In this document: positions 54,936 to 64,000 of the stretch, in pieces
How the letters are laid out: each line of letters opens with the position of its first letter
How positions within the stretch are numbered: the first letter of the stretch is position 1
NCBI RefSeq assembly: GCF_027943945.1
Contig: NZ_AP027141.1
Location: 1,364,001 to 1,428,000, forward strand
DNA from: Microbacterium terricola
GTDB taxonomy: Bacteria; Actinomycetota; Actinomycetes; Actinomycetales; Microbacteriaceae
Direction of reading: 5' to 3'
Length of the DNA stretch: 64,000 bases
Made by a program: the position numbers and the translations under genes
Notes under the pieces: generated by a model
Database searches by the model: none
Told to the model about the DNA's origin: nothing
What the model saw: only the letters and a program-made list of their open reading frames with translations

Positions 54936-55646
54936 ATGGCAGCTCGCAGTACCGCGCCGGAGAAGCGCCCCGGCTTCTTCTCGCAGATCCGGTCCCTCTA
55001 CACGTTCACGCACGAGGCATACCGCTGGCTGCCGTTCCTGCTGGCGGGCATCCTGCTCGCCGGGATCGCCGCCGGCGTCGGCATCGGATTCCTGGTCCCG
55101 CCCGTTGCGGTCTGGAGCGTCATCCTGTGGGGCGTCACGGGCCTCATGGCGGGCGTCCTGGGCTCGCTCATGACGATGACACGACTGTCGACGCTGGCGA
55201 TGTACCGCAAGCTCGACGGGATGCCGGGGGCCGCCGGTCACATCATGTCCACCGCGCTCGGGCGCCACTGGCAGGGCTCCGACATGCCGGTCGGCATCAA
55301 CCCGAAGACGCAGGAGGCGGTCTACCGCGCCATCGGGCGCGGAGGCGTCGTCATCGTCGGCGAGGGCTCACGCGGCCGGCTCACCCGCCTGATCAACGAC
55401 GAGCGCTCGAAGGCGCAGCGAGTGGCCTCCGGGGTGCCCGTGACGGTGCTCTACGTCGGACACGGCGACGATGATGTGCCGATCTCGAAGCTGGCGCCCA
55501 CGATCAAGGCGCTGCCGAAGAAGATCGACCGCACCACGATGGCTGCGGTCATCAAGCGGGTCGACTCGGTGTCGCAGTCGCTCGCCTCCCTGCCCATCCC
55601 GAAGGGCATCGACCCCTCCAGGGTGCGCGCACCGCGCCCGCGCTGA
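54936..55646 (+). CDS. DUF4191 membrane protein
   Basis: 236 residues. A basic N-terminus (PGFFSQIRSLYTFTHEAYRW) precedes two membrane helices (about residues 34-85) and a soluble C-terminal domain (GRHWQGSDMPVGINPKTQEA, VVIVGEGSRGRLTRLINDE). It matches DUF4191, typically encoded near lipoate or glutamine synthetase genes in actinobacteria. One base separates it from the RDD gene. Function unknown. Confidence 0.85.
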   Translation: MAARSTAPEKRPGFFSQIRSLYTFTHEAYRWLPFLLAGILLAGIAAGVGIGFLVPPVAVWSVILWGVTGLMAGVLGSLMTMTRLSTLAMYRKLDGMPGAAGHIMSTALGRHWQGSDMPVGINPKTQEAVYRAIGRGGVVIVGEGSRGRLTRLINDERSKAQRVASGVPVTVLYVGHGDDDVPISKLAPTIKALPKKIDRTTMAAVIKRVDSVSQSLASLPIPKGIDPSRVRAPRPR

Positions 55647-55647
55647 C

Positions 55648-56076
55648 ATGACCTCGACGGACAACGCCTACCCGGGCGAGCGCCTCGGTCTGCCCGCCAC
55701 CGGCAGCGGCTCGGTCGCGCGCTTCGGCCGCAGGGCCGGCGGCCTGATCGTCGACTACATCGCCGCCTCGCTCATCGCGACGGCGTTCCTCGGGTACGAC
55801 CAGTTCGCGCTGCCGTCGGAGGCGGGGCTCACGCTCTTCTCCCCGCTGCTCGTCTTCGCGATCCTGCATCTGGTGTTCATCCCCACGATCGGCGGGAGCC
55901 CGGGGCACCGCATCTTCGGTCTGCGCCTGCAGCTCGTGAGCGGCGGCTGGGTCGGCCTGATGCGGCCCATCATCCGCACCCTGCTGCTGCTGATCGTGAT
56001 CCCCGCGGTGATCTGGGATGCCGACCAGCGCGGCCTGCACGACAAGCTCGCCGGCACCGTGCTGGTGCGCGCGTAA
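55648..56076 (+). CDS. RDD family membrane protein
   Basis: 142 residues with about three membrane helices. The RDD signature Arg-Asp pattern is in FGRRAGGLIVDYIAA, and GGSPGHRIFGLRL and DADQRGLHDKLAGTVLV complete the family. Adjacent to DUF4191 and upstream of glnA1, a conserved actinobacterial order. Its TAA stop lies inside the GlnR box of glnA1. Confidence 0.9.
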   Translation: MTSTDNAYPGERLGLPATGSGSVARFGRRAGGLIVDYIAASLIATAFLGYDQFALPSEAGLTLFSPLLVFAILHLVFIPTIGGSPGHRIFGLRLQLVSGGWVGLMRPIIRTLLLLIVIPAVIWDADQRGLHDKLAGTVLVRA

Positions 56077-56110
56077 CATCCCGGAAACATTTGCGTCACT
56101 GCCGGGCAAT
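56073..56110 (+). promoter_or_regulatory. GlnR box upstream of glnA1
   Basis: GTAAC-n6-GAAAC-n6-GTCAC-n6-GCAAT with exact 6-base spacings, matching the actinobacterial GlnR motif (gTnAC-n6-GaAAc repeated). It lies 69-106 bases before the glnA1 ATG and overlaps the stop codon of the RDD gene. Confidence 0.85.
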
Positions 56111-56178
56111 GCCCTCCCGATAGCGTGCAGGTCAAGCCCCCTCGAGGTGGCCGTTCCTCACCCGATCTTGGAGACTCC

Positions 56179-57603
56179 ATGTTCAAAGATTCATCCGAGG
56201 TGCTCGCGTTCATCAAGGACGAGGACGTCAAGTTCCTCGACATCCGCTTCACGGATCTTCCCGGTGTCCAGCAGCACTTCAACATCCCCGCTGCCACCGT
56301 CGATGAGGAGTTCTTCACCGTCGGCCAGCTCTTCGACGGCTCCTCGATCCGCGGATTCGCCAACATCCACGAGTCCGACATGCAGCTGATCCCCGATGTC
56401 ACCACCGCGTACATCGATCAGTTCCGCGAGGCGAAGACCCTCATCATGATCTTCGACATCTACAACCCGCGCACCGGGGAGATCTACCACAAGGACCCGC
56501 GCCAGGTCGCGAAGAAGGCGGAGAAGTACCTCGCCTCGACCGGCATCGCCGACACCGCGTTCTTCGCCCCCGAGGCGGAGTTCTACATCTTCGATGACGT
56601 CCGCTACGAGGTGAAGCAGAACTCCAGCTTCTACAGCGTCGACTCCGAAGAGGGCGCATGGAACACCGGCCGCGTCGAAGAGGGCGGCAACCTCGCCAAC
56701 AAGACCCCGTACAAGGGCGGCTACTTCCCGGTGAGCCCGGTCGACAAGACGGCCGATCTCCGTGACGACATCACGCTCAAGCTCATCGAGGCCGGCTTCG
56801 TCCTCGAGCGCTCGCACCACGAGGTGGGCACCGGCGGCCAGCAGGAGATCAACTACCGCTTCGACACGATGGTGCACTCGGCGGACGACATCCTGAAGTT
56901 CAAGTACATCGTCAAGAACACCGCAGAGCAGTGGGGCAAGGTCGCGACCTTCATGCCCAAGCCGCTCTTCGGCGACAACGGCTCCGGCATGCACACGCAC
57001 CAGTCGCTGTGGCTCGACGGCAAGCCGCTGTTCTACGACGAGCAGGGCTACGGCGGCCTCTCCGACACCGCCCGCTGGTACATCGGCGGCCTGCTCGCGC
57101 ACGCGCCCGCGGTCCTCGCGTTCACCAACCCGACGATCAACTCGTACAAGCGCCTGGTCAAGGGCTACGAGGCCCCGGTCAACCTGGTCTACTCGGCCGG
57201 AAACCGCTCGGCGGCCATCCGTATCCCGATCACGGGCACGAACCCCAAGGCCAAGCGCATCGAGTTCCGCGCGCCGGACGCCTCGGGCAACCCGTACCTC
57301 GCCTTCGCGGCGCAGATGATGGCGGGCCTCGACGGCATCCTGAACCGCATCGAGCCGCACGAGCCCGTGGACAAGGACCTCTACGAGCTGCCGCCCGAGG
57401 AGGCCAAGAACATCCCGCAGGTGCCGAACTCGCTGCTGGACTCGCTCGAGGCGCTGCGCGCGGACAACGAGTTCCTGACGCGCGGCAACGTGTTCACGCC
57501 CGAGCTCATCGAGACGTGGATCGAGTACAAGATCGAGAACGAGATCAAGCCGATCGCGGCACGCCCGCACCCGTTCGAGTACGAGCTGTACTTCGGGGTC
57601 TGA
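56179..57603 (+). CDS. glnA1: Glutamine synthetase type I (GlnA1)
   Basis: 474 residues. Metal and substrate motifs are [40 protein letters not shown] and [18 protein letters not shown]. The adenylylation site Tyr402 lies in [11 protein letters not shown], so it should be controlled by GlnE, which is encoded 1.2 kb downstream. GGAG is 5 bases before the ATG. It makes glutamine from glutamate and ammonia. A GlnR box and a perfect terminator bracket the gene. Confidence 0.98.
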   Translation: MFKDSSEVLAFIKDEDVKFLDIRFTDLPGVQQHFNIPAATVDEEFFTVGQLFDGSSIRGFANIHESDMQLIPDVTTAYIDQFREAKTLIMIFDIYNPRTGEIYHKDPRQVAKKAEKYLASTGIADTAFFAPEAEFYIFDDVRYEVKQNSSFYSVDSEEGAWNTGRVEEGGNLANKTPYKGGYFPVSPVDKTADLRDDITLKLIEAGFVLERSHHEVGTGGQQEINYRFDTMVHSADDILKFKYIVKNTAEQWGKVATFMPKPLFGDNGSGMHTHQSLWLDGKPLFYDEQGYGGLSDTARWYIGGLLAHAPAVLAFTNPTINSYKRLVKGYEAPVNLVYSAGNRSAAIRIPITGTNPKAKRIEFRAPDASGNPYLAFAAQMMAGLDGILNRIEPHEPVDKDLYELPPEEAKNIPQVPNSLLDSLEALRADNEFLTRGNVFTPELIETWIEYKIENEIKPIAARPHPFEYELYFGV

Positions 57604-57700
57604 CCTGGAATTTAGTGCCTAATCAGGTCTTTGCGACCTCCTCAGGACGCCCATAGTCCGGTCGAGCTCGCGAAACGAGCCTGTCTTCGGCTACCGCGCA

Positions 57701-57741
57701 GAGAAGGCCCCCTCCGTGACTGTCACGGAGGGGGCCTTCTC
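57701..57741 (+). terminator. glnA1 terminator
   Basis: Perfect 20-base complementary arms starting GAGAAGGCCCCC and ending GGGGGCCTTCTC. It is the strongest hairpin in the window, about 100 bases after the glnA1 stop. It can also terminate the opposing transcript. Confidence 0.9.
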
Positions 57742-57862
57742 GATGCGCGCGGGGCGACCCGGACGGGGGTGTCCCCGAATCGCACCCACGCACGAACGCG
57801 CCGAGACGGCTTCGGGTCAATGGTGATGGGCACCTCAGGCTTGGTCCACTCGTACGGGGGAT

Positions 57863-58630
57863 CTAGTCGACGTCGTAGATCCCGATTCCGTCCCAGCCCC
57901 CGGGGTACGAGTTGAACACCTGTCTCGGGGTAAGCGTCTTCGTCTTCTCCGAAGACATCACCCACCCGGACGCGCTCCACGTGGACGTGGTGAACTTTGC
58001 CGTCCACTGCGAGTCGGTAGCCAGCCGAGTCTGGTACCGCTGCACATACCGCGTGCCGTCCTTCGAGTAGAAGATGTAGCCGTTCGTTTCCGTCGCCGTC
58101 CCCAGAATGTCCTCATCCGTCGCCAGACTGTCCTCATCCTGCGTCGGCCCCGATATGCGCCAGTGGTAGTTGTTTCCAGACGCGTTGTCACGCGGATACG
58201 GCGTCGCCTCGCGCGTGAGCGCGCCCTTGCGCCACGTGAGTACGACGTACGAAAGGGCCATGCCGCCCGAAATGTCGCGTGAGCTGGCGACGAACATGAG
58301 CTCGTGGCCACTTGCGTCATCGAGCCTGGCAGCATCCGCCAGGACGGCCCAACCCTTCTGTTCGATCGTCGATGTGATCGTCGTGGAGTCCGTCTGCTGC
58401 GTCGCCGTTCGGACGGCGACTCTGTACTTGTTCGCGGCGACCTTCTTGACGGCGACTTTGTCCTTCTTGCCGTCGCCGTCGACGTCGACGTAGCCAGCGT
58501 CGACCGTTGTGCCCACGGGGACCTGCGCCTTCGACTGGATCGTCGGTGCGGCTGCCGCCGGGACCGCCGCGATGAGCGCGCCCGCCAGCGCGATACACGC
58601 GCACGATGCGATGAGCGATGTGACTCTCAT
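57863..58630 (-). CDS. Secreted protein of unknown function
   Basis: 255 residues. A signal peptide (about residues 1-30, ending VPAAAAA) is followed by a calcium-loop-like DVDGDGKKDKVAVKK, reminiscent of FG-GAP/dockerin-type loops, and a domain rich in Tyr, Trp and Thr. GGAAGG lies about 8 bases before the ATG. The local sequence is less GC-biased than the neighbouring glnE. No family recognised; placed between glnA1 and glnE without obvious link to nitrogen. Confidence 0.7.
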   Translation of the reverse strand: MRVTSLIASCACIALAGALIAAVPAAAAPTIQSKAQVPVGTTVDAGYVDVDGDGKKDKVAVKKVAANKYRVAVRTATQQTDSTTITSTIEQKGWAVLADAARLDDASGHELMFVASSRDISGGMALSYVVLTWRKGALTREATPYPRDNASGNNYHWRISGPTQDEDSLATDEDILGTATETNGYIFYSKDGTRYVQRYQTRLATDSQWTAKFTTSTWSASGWVMSSEKTKTLTPRQVFNSYPGGWDGIGIYDVD

Positions 58631-58781
58631 TACGGGGCCTTCCGGTCGAGATTCGTGGATCAACCCTACGCGCCGCCGTCGTCCTCAAGGCCGTCATCGC
58701 ATGGACGAAGGATTGTCAGCGAGCCTCCAGGGCTAGCCGACCGTCACGCTCCTCGGCGTTCGTAACCAGCACCGCAGACGC

Positions 58782-58813
58782 AGAAGGGGATCCCGGGAAC
58801 GGGGTCCCCTTCT
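58782..58813 (-). terminator. Terminator after glnE
   Basis: Arms AGAAGGGGATCCC and GGGGTCCCCTTCT (one wobble) with a 6-base loop, 18 bases beyond the glnE stop. Confidence 0.75.
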
Positions 58814-58831
58814 TGCTTCCCGGTCGGCGCG

Positions 58832-61828
58832 TCAGCCGTAGAACAGCTTCTCGAAGATGCGGCGGGCGCGGCGCGTGGTCCGCAGGTAATCCTCCTCGAC
58901 CTGGCTCGCCGAGCGCGGCGGGTAGCCCAGTAGGCGGCCGATGCCGTCCAGCCGCATGCGGTCGCTGGGCAGCACGTCGCTGGTCTGACCGGACAGCAGC
59001 GTGTTGGCCGAGCGCAGCCTGCTCGCCAGCCGCCAGGCCTCCGCCAGCAGGTCGGCCGACTCCGCGGGCACCAGTGCGGCCGTCTCTGCGGCCCGCAGGG
59101 CGTCCATCGTCGAGGTCGTCCGCAGCCCTGGCACCTGCGCCGCGTGCTCGAGCTGGAGCAGCTGCACGAGCCATTCCACGTCGCTCAGCGTGCCGGGCCC
59201 GAGCTTGAGGTGCCTCGTGGGGTCGGCGCCCTGCGGCAGCCGCTCGTTCTCGACCCTCGCCTTGATGCGCTTGATCTCGCGGAGGCCCTGCTCCTGCACC
59301 TGAGCCGGATACCGCACGTCGTCCGCCAGCGCGGTGAAGGCACGGATGAGCTTCACGCTGCCTGCGACCCCTCGCGCGCGCAGCAGGGCCTGCGCCTCCC
59401 ACGACAGCGACCACCGGCGGTAGTACTCGGCGTACGAGTCGAGCGATCGGGCCAACGGGCCGTTGCGACCCTCCGGCCGGAGGTCGGCGTCGAGGTCGAG
59501 CGGCACCCTGTGGTCCTCCGAGTGCGTGCGCAGGCCCGCCACGAGCTGCAGAGCGAGGTCGTTCGCGCGCTGGGGGTCAAGACCGTTGGCCCGGTAGACG
59601 TACATCACGTCCGCGTCGGATCCGAAGCCGAGCTCCGCGCCCCCGAAGCGGCCCATCGCGATCACCGAGAAGTCCAGCGCGGAGTCCTCCGGCGGCACGA
59701 TCTCCCGGCGGACCGCCCGCAGCGTCGCCTGGATGGTCACCTCGGTGATCGTCGTGAGGGATGCGGCGACGCCTTCGATCGTCAGGTCGGTCAGCAGCGC
59801 CGACATGGCCGTGCGGAGCAGCTCCCGCCGGCGCAGCGCCCTGACGGCGCGCATCGTGTCGGCCGTCGAGTCGTGCCGCGACTGGATGGCCCTGGCCTCC
59901 TCCTGCAGGACGGTGCCCTTGCGCGGGCGCAGCGCCTCCGGATCGTCCAGCCAGGCGACCGACTCGGGCGTCCACTCCATCAGCTCACCGACGTAGCGCG
60001 AGCCGGACAGCACGTGCGTGAGACTCTCGGCCGCCGCGGACGAGTCGCGCAGCATCCGCAGGAACCATGGCGTGTCGCCGAGGCGTTCGCTGATCCGCCG
60101 GAACGCGAGCAGCCCGTAGTCCGGGTCGACGCCGTCGGCGAACCACCGGATCATCACGGGCATCAGGTGCCGCTGGATGGTCGCCTTGCGGCTGATGCCG
60201 CTGGTGAGGGCGGCGATGTGCCGCAGCGCCCCCGCGGGGTCCGTGAACCCGATGGCGGCCAGACGGTCGTGGGCCTGGGCGGTGGACAGCGCGCGCTCCT
60301 CGGCCGGGAGGGCCGCGACCGCCGACAGCAGCGGACGGTAGAAGATGCGGACGTGGATGTCGCGCACCTCCCGCTTGACCGACTCCCAGAGACCCCAGAT
60401 CGCGGGGCCGGAGTCGGCGAGGCGTGTGGACCTGGCCAGCACCCGGAGGTCCTCCTGCCGCGAGGGCATCAGATGGGTGCGGCGCAGCTGCCGCAGCTGC
60501 CCGCGGTGCTCGAGCAGGCGGAGGATGCGGTAGTCGCGTGCGAAGGCCGCGGCGTCGCTGCGTCCGATGTACCCCTCGGCGACGAGCGCGTCGAGCGCGT
60601 CGAGCGTGCCGCGCTGGCGGATGCCCTCGTCGGACATCCCGTGGACGAGCTGCAGCAGCTGCACCGTGAACTCGATGTCGCGGATGCCGCCGGGGCCGAG
60701 CTTGATCTGGAAGGCGACCTCGTCCGGCGGGATGTGCTCGGTGACGCGCTCGCGCATGCGCTGGACGCTGTCGACGAAGTTCTCCCGCGCCGAGCTGGAC
60801 CAGATCTTCGGCTGGACGGCGGCCACGTACGCGGCGCCGAGCTCGGGATCTCCGGCGATCGGCCGCGCCTTCAGCAGCGCCTGGAACTCCCAGCTCTTCG
60901 CCCAGCGGTCGTAGTACGACAGGTGCGAGTCGAGCGTCCGCACGAGGGCCCCCTGCTTCCCCTCCGGGCGCAGGTTCGCATCGACCTCCCACAGCGGCGG
61001 CTCCACCTCGACCTCGGACAGCCCGCGCATCGTCTGCACGGCCAGACGGGTGGCGATGTCGATGAAGCGGCTCTCACCGGCCTCCTCGATCGCGTCATCC
61101 GGTGCGCCGCCGACGAAGATGATGTCGACGTCGCTGACGTAGTTCAGCTCGCGCGCCCCGGTCTTGCCCATGCCGATGATCGCGAGCTGGGTCGCCGCGA
61201 CCTGCTCGCGCGGGAACAGCCCGGTGCCCGCTCCCCCGCTCGACACGCGGGTCCGTGCCACCGCGAGCGAGGCCTCGAGCGCGGCACCGGCGGCATCCGC
61301 CAATCGCGCCGCCACGACGGGCACGACCTCCTCCGGCGCCTCGCTGAGCAGATCGAATGCGGCGATCCGCGCCAGCATGCGCCGGTAGCGCACCCGCAGC
61401 GCGACCCACGCGGAATCGTCCGCCCGCGCCGCGAAGCCCTCGTAGGCACCTACGGAATCGAGGAGCTCGGCGGTGAGCTGGCCCGGTTCAGGGAGGACCG
61501 TGCCGGCGCTCGTGAGATCGGCGAGCTCCTCCGGATGCCGCAGGTAGAAGTCGCCGAACCCGCTCGAGGCACCCAGCAGCGCCCACAGCGTGCGACGGCT
61601 CGTGGGCTCCCGGATCGCTGCGGCGACGGCGCCGGCGTCGCGTCGGGCGACGCGCTCGATGGCCACGAGCGCCGCATCGGGGTCCGCGGCGACGGCCACG
61701 TCCGCGGTGAGCTCGTCGCGGGAGACCCCGAGGACGCCTTCCAGCTCGGTGAGCAGCGCGTCCGCGCCGGTCAGGTCGCCGAACCCCAGCCGGGCGAGAC
61801 CGGTGAGGGCGGAGGACCGTTCGCTCAT
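58832..61828 (-). CDS. glnE: Bifunctional glutamine synthetase adenylyltransferase/deadenylase GlnE
   Basis: 998 residues with two nucleotidyltransferase domains: the N-terminal one around NYVSDVDIIFVGG (deadenylylase) and the C-terminal one around GFGSDADVMYVYRA (adenylylase), separated by a helical linker. It attaches and removes AMP on the GlnA tyrosine in response to nitrogen status. It follows glnA2 with a 16-base gap, so glnA2-glnE is an operon. Confidence 0.96.
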   Translation of the reverse strand: MSERSSALTGLARLGFGDLTGADALLTELEGVLGVSRDELTADVAVAADPDAALVAIERVARRDAGAVAAAIREPTSRRTLWALLGASSGFGDFYLRHPEELADLTSAGTVLPEPGQLTAELLDSVGAYEGFAARADDSAWVALRVRYRRMLARIAAFDLLSEAPEEVVPVVAARLADAAGAALEASLAVARTRVSSGGAGTGLFPREQVAATQLAIIGMGKTGARELNYVSDVDIIFVGGAPDDAIEEAGESRFIDIATRLAVQTMRGLSEVEVEPPLWEVDANLRPEGKQGALVRTLDSHLSYYDRWAKSWEFQALLKARPIAGDPELGAAYVAAVQPKIWSSSARENFVDSVQRMRERVTEHIPPDEVAFQIKLGPGGIRDIEFTVQLLQLVHGMSDEGIRQRGTLDALDALVAEGYIGRSDAAAFARDYRILRLLEHRGQLRQLRRTHLMPSRQEDLRVLARSTRLADSGPAIWGLWESVKREVRDIHVRIFYRPLLSAVAALPAEERALSTAQAHDRLAAIGFTDPAGALRHIAALTSGISRKATIQRHLMPVMIRWFADGVDPDYGLLAFRRISERLGDTPWFLRMLRDSSAAAESLTHVLSGSRYVGELMEWTPESVAWLDDPEALRPRKGTVLQEEARAIQSRHDSTADTMRAVRALRRRELLRTAMSALLTDLTIEGVAASLTTITEVTIQATLRAVRREIVPPEDSALDFSVIAMGRFGGAELGFGSDADVMYVYRANGLDPQRANDLALQLVAGLRTHSEDHRVPLDLDADLRPEGRNGPLARSLDSYAEYYRRWSLSWEAQALLRARGVAGSVKLIRAFTALADDVRYPAQVQEQGLREIKRIKARVENERLPQGADPTRHLKLGPGTLSDVEWLVQLLQLEHAAQVPGLRTTSTMDALRAAETAALVPAESADLLAEAWRLASRLRSANTLLSGQTSDVLPSDRMRLDGIGRLLGYPPRSASQVEEDYLRTTRRARRIFEKLFYG

Positions 61829-61844
61829 CGTCGCCTGGCGGGCA

Positions 61845-63182
61845 TCAGAGCATCTCGAGGTTGCTCTTCAGCTCGAACGGGGTCACCTGCGACCGGTACT
61901 CCTGCCACTCGCGGCGCTTGTTGAGCAGCACGTAGTTGAACACCTGCTCGCCCAGCGTCTCGGCGACGAGCTCGGACTCCTCCATGAACTCCAGCGCGTG
62001 GTCGAGGCTCGCCGGAAGCGGCGCATAGCCGAGTGCGCGGCGCTCGGCGTCGGTCAGCGACCACACGTTGTCCTCGGCCTCCGGAGGCAGCTCGTAGCCC
62101 TCCTCGATGCCCTTGAGGCCCGCGGCCAGCATGAGTGCGTAGGCGAGATACGGGTTGGCGGCGGAGTCCAGCGCCCGGTACTCGACGCGGGACGACTGGC
62201 CCTTGCTCGGCTTGTACATCGGCACGCGCACGAGGGCGGAACGGTTGTTGTGTCCCCACGTGATGAAGCTCGGCGCCTCGTCGCCGCCCCAGAGGCGCTT
62301 GTACGAGTTGACGAACTGGTTGGTGACGGCCGCGATCTCGCTGGCGTGCTTGAGCAGACCCGCGATGAACTGGCGGCCGACGCGGGAGAGCTGGTACTGC
62401 GCACCCTCCTCGTAGAAGGCGTTGACGTCGCCCTCGAACAGGGACATGTGCGTGTGCATGCCGCTGCCCGGCTTGCCGCTGAGGGGCTTCGGCATGAAAG
62501 TCGCGTAGACGCCCTGCTCGATCGCCACCTCCTTGATGACGGTCCGGAAGGTCATGATGTTGTCCGCCGTCGCCAGTGCGTCGGCGTACCGGAGGTCGAT
62601 CTCGTTCTGGCCGGGTCCGCCCTCGTGGTGGCTGTACTCGACCGAGATGCCGAGGTCCTCCAGCATCCGCACCGAGCGACGACGGAAGTCGTGCGCCGTG
62701 CCGCCGGGGACGTTGTCGAAGTAGCCGGCGGAGTCCACGGGCTCTGGGCCGTCCGGACCGTAGGCGGAGGACTTGAGCAGGTAGAACTCGATCTCGGGGT
62801 GCGTGTAGAACGTGAACCCGGCGTCCGCGGCCTTCGCGAGCGTGCGCTTGAGGACGTGGCGCGGGTCGGCGACGGCCGGCTGGCCGTCGGGGGTCGTGAT
62901 GTCGCAGAACATGCGGGCGGTCGGGTCGATCTCGCCGCGCCACGGAAGCGTCTGGAAGGTGGTGGGGTCCGGGTGGGCGAGCAGGTCCGACTCGTACGAG
63001 CGGGTGAGGCCTTCGATGGCGGAGCCGTCGAAGCCGATCCCCTCGGTGAACGCGCCCTCGACCTCGGCAGGGGCGATCGCGACCGACTTGAGGGTCCCGA
63101 TCACATCGGTGAACCACAGCCGCACGAACTTGACCCCGCGCTCCTCGATCGTGCGCAGGACGAAGTCACGCTGCTTGTCCAT
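61845..63182 (-). CDS. glnA2: Glutamine synthetase (GlnA2 type)
   Basis: 445 residues, shorter than GlnA1. Motifs: GIGFDGSAIEGLTRSYESD, HPEIEFYLL, HHEGGPGQNEIDLRY, KPLSGKPGSGMHTHMSLF, and an adenylylation-like GYELPPEAED. The ATG at 63182 is used; a GTG directly before it would add one residue. It lacks the full extension of GlnA1, as expected for mycobacterial-type GlnA2, whose preferred role may be glutamine-related or D-amino-acid amidation rather than bulk assimilation. Confidence 0.95.
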   Translation of the reverse strand: MDKQRDFVLRTIEERGVKFVRLWFTDVIGTLKSVAIAPAEVEGAFTEGIGFDGSAIEGLTRSYESDLLAHPDPTTFQTLPWRGEIDPTARMFCDITTPDGQPAVADPRHVLKRTLAKAADAGFTFYTHPEIEFYLLKSSAYGPDGPEPVDSAGYFDNVPGGTAHDFRRRSVRMLEDLGISVEYSHHEGGPGQNEIDLRYADALATADNIMTFRTVIKEVAIEQGVYATFMPKPLSGKPGSGMHTHMSLFEGDVNAFYEEGAQYQLSRVGRQFIAGLLKHASEIAAVTNQFVNSYKRLWGGDEAPSFITWGHNNRSALVRVPMYKPSKGQSSRVEYRALDSAANPYLAYALMLAAGLKGIEEGYELPPEAEDNVWSLTDAERRALGYAPLPASLDHALEFMEESELVAETLGEQVFNYVLLNKRREWQEYRSQVTPFELKSNLEML

Positions 63183-63397
63183 CACTCCCCTTTCTCATCG
63201 GTCGCGGTGCCCCAGGCATCCTCTTGTGCGTCGTCGTCCGCCCACGCGCGCGAGCGCTCACGAAGGATGTCGGGAGCCTTCGCAGCCTCCTCGGCGGTGT
63301 CGAACGGGCCTGCGCGATCCACTGCGGGTGACGCGAAGCCCTTCTCCACCTGACCGGTGGACAGGTTGTACCAGTACTTCTCGCTGTCGCTCGTCAC
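63182..63397 (-). CDS. Small conserved protein, function unknown
   Basis: 71 residues starting at GTG with AGGAG six bases upstream. KYWYNLSTGQVEKGFASPAVDRAGPFDTAEEAAKAP is a pattern seen in small actinobacterial proteins sometimes annotated as SPOR-like. Its stop overlaps the glnA2 start (TGATG), so it is coupled to glnA2. The C-terminal half is acidic. Confidence 0.7.
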   Translation of the reverse strand: MTSDSEKYWYNLSTGQVEKGFASPAVDRAGPFDTAEEAAKAPDILRERSRAWADDDAQEDAWGTATDEKGE

Positions 63398-63471
63398 CGC
63401 GTCTCCTGTCGAAGCCGAGCCCACGCAGGGTCGGATGCTTCGATCCTACTGATCGACGGCTCGGTGCTGGA

Positions 63472-63477
63472 TAGGCT
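63472..63477 (+). promoter_or_regulatory. -10 box of ppgK
   Basis: TAGGCT six bases before the ATG at 63484. Confidence 0.5.
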
Positions 63478-63483
63478 GGCCCC

Positions 63484-64000
63484 ATGGCATCGGAAGGCGC
63501 GCGCGCAGTCGGAGTGGACATCGGCGGAACCGGCATCAAGGCGGGTGTGGTCGACCTCGCGGAGGGCGTTCTGATCAGCGATCGGGTCAAGGTCTCGACG
63601 CCCGCAGGCGCTGAGCCCGACGACGTCATCGGCGCGGTCCGCGAGGTGCTCGATCGGCTGGGCGTGGCCGACGACGCGTCGGTTCCGCTCGGCGTCGCCT
63701 TCCCGGCGATCGTGAAGGGCGGCCGAACGCTGTCGGCGGCGAACGTCTCCGACAAGTGGATCGATTTCGCCGCGGAGGACTTCTTCGAGCAGGGCCTCGG
63801 ACGCGACATCCACTTCGCCAACGACGCGGACGTCGCGGGCATCGCGGAGGTGCGCTACGGCGCGGCGCGCGGCCAGAAGGGCCTCACGATCCTCACGACG
63901 CTCGGCACCGGAATCGGGTCGGCGATGATCTACGACGGCGTCCTCGTGCCCAACAGCGAACTCGGCCACGTCCAGCGCGCCAAGCACGGCAAAGACGCTG
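63484..64000 (+). CDS. ppgK: Polyphosphate glucokinase, N-terminal part
   Basis: 172 residues are visible before the window ends. ROK-family features are clear: GVDIGGTGIKAGVVD (phosphate-1), FPAIVKGGRTLSAANVS, HFANDADVAGIAEVRYGA, LTTLGTGIGSAMI, and ELGHV. It phosphorylates glucose using polyphosphate or ATP. Probably leaderless; divergent from the small glnA2-linked gene. Confidence 0.93.
   Translation, partial: MASEGARAVGVDIGGTGIKAGVVDLAEGVLISDRVKVSTPAGAEPDDVIGAVREVLDRLGVADDASVPLGVAFPAIVKGGRTLSAANVSDKWIDFAAEDFFEQGLGRDIHFANDADVAGIAEVRYGAARGQKGLTILTTLGTGIGSAMIYDGVLVPNSELGHVQRAKHGKDA

Overview
This 64 kb window is high-GC actinobacterial chromosome, most likely Microbacterium or a close Microbacteriaceae relative. 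The evidence is the roughly 70% GC content, many GTG and TTG starts, the block DUF3159-DUF3710-dut-DUF3093-DUF4193-SepH, a primary sigma factor with a Lys/Ala-rich N-terminus, the pairing of HIT-type Ap4A phosphorylase with thrS, the GlnA1/GlnE/GlnA2 nitrogen set, and an intergenic palindrome of a type I recall from Microbacteriaceae genomes. I see no prophage, insertion sequence, CRISPR array or rRNA operon. The window reads as core chromosome with a few accessory patches.

Layout. 1-1.4 kb: end of a MocR/PdxR-type regulator and pdxY (vitamin B6). 1.4-7.8 kb: HIT hydrolase and thrS, a putative 23-codon leader upstream of thrS, a lipoprotein serpin, and a membrane-anchored GH5 glycosidase. 8-11.1 kb: two divergent secreted proteins that share Ig-like modules, plus a small exported protein. 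11.2-11.7 kb: four tRNA genes (Gly, Cys, Val, and a divergent Val). 11.8-14.1 kb: two tandem PemK/MazF-like proteins and the ammonium transporter. 14.2-20.5 kb: ZapE, sulfurtransferase with SufE, a RibD C-domain protein, an alpha/beta hydrolase, DUF3000 and RNase D. 20.6-23.9 kb: fatty-acid beta-oxidation pair fadA-fadB. 24.2-28.4 kb: DUF222/HNH protein, TetR regulator, dxs. 28.5-31.4 kb: aconitase with an unusually rich upstream region. 31.4-36.4 kb: the conserved actinobacterial block (DUF3159 to SepH) and an alkaline-phosphatase-superfamily enzyme. 36.5-42.5 kb: topoisomerase IV-type ParC and ParE around a ferritin-like diiron protein. 42.5-45.3 kb: two unusual alanine-racemase-like genes and a divergent ATP-grasp gene. 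45.3-48.8 kb: a palindrome-rich spacer, a CofE-like protein, the primary sigma factor and a PAC2 protein. 48.9-56.1 kb: leucyl aminopeptidase, lpdA, sucB, a kinase-like membrane protein, DUF4191 and RDD proteins. 56.2-64 kb: glnA1 behind a GlnR box, a secreted protein, glnE, glnA2, a small protein and the start of ppgK.

How the parts connect. Nitrogen assimilation dominates the right end and links to amtB at 13-14 kb through GlnR-like sites. LpdA, SucB and aconitase belong to the TCA cycle. Many promoters place a TANNNT -10 box 6-7 bases before the start codon, so much of this region is probably translated from leaderless mRNAs.

The most interesting element is the racemase pair at 42.5-44.2 kb. 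One protein keeps the PLP lysine but lacks the catalytic tyrosine. Its overlapping neighbour keeps the tyrosine but lacks the lysine and most of the barrel. Alanine racemase active sites are built across the dimer interface, so this could be an obligate heterodimeric racemase.
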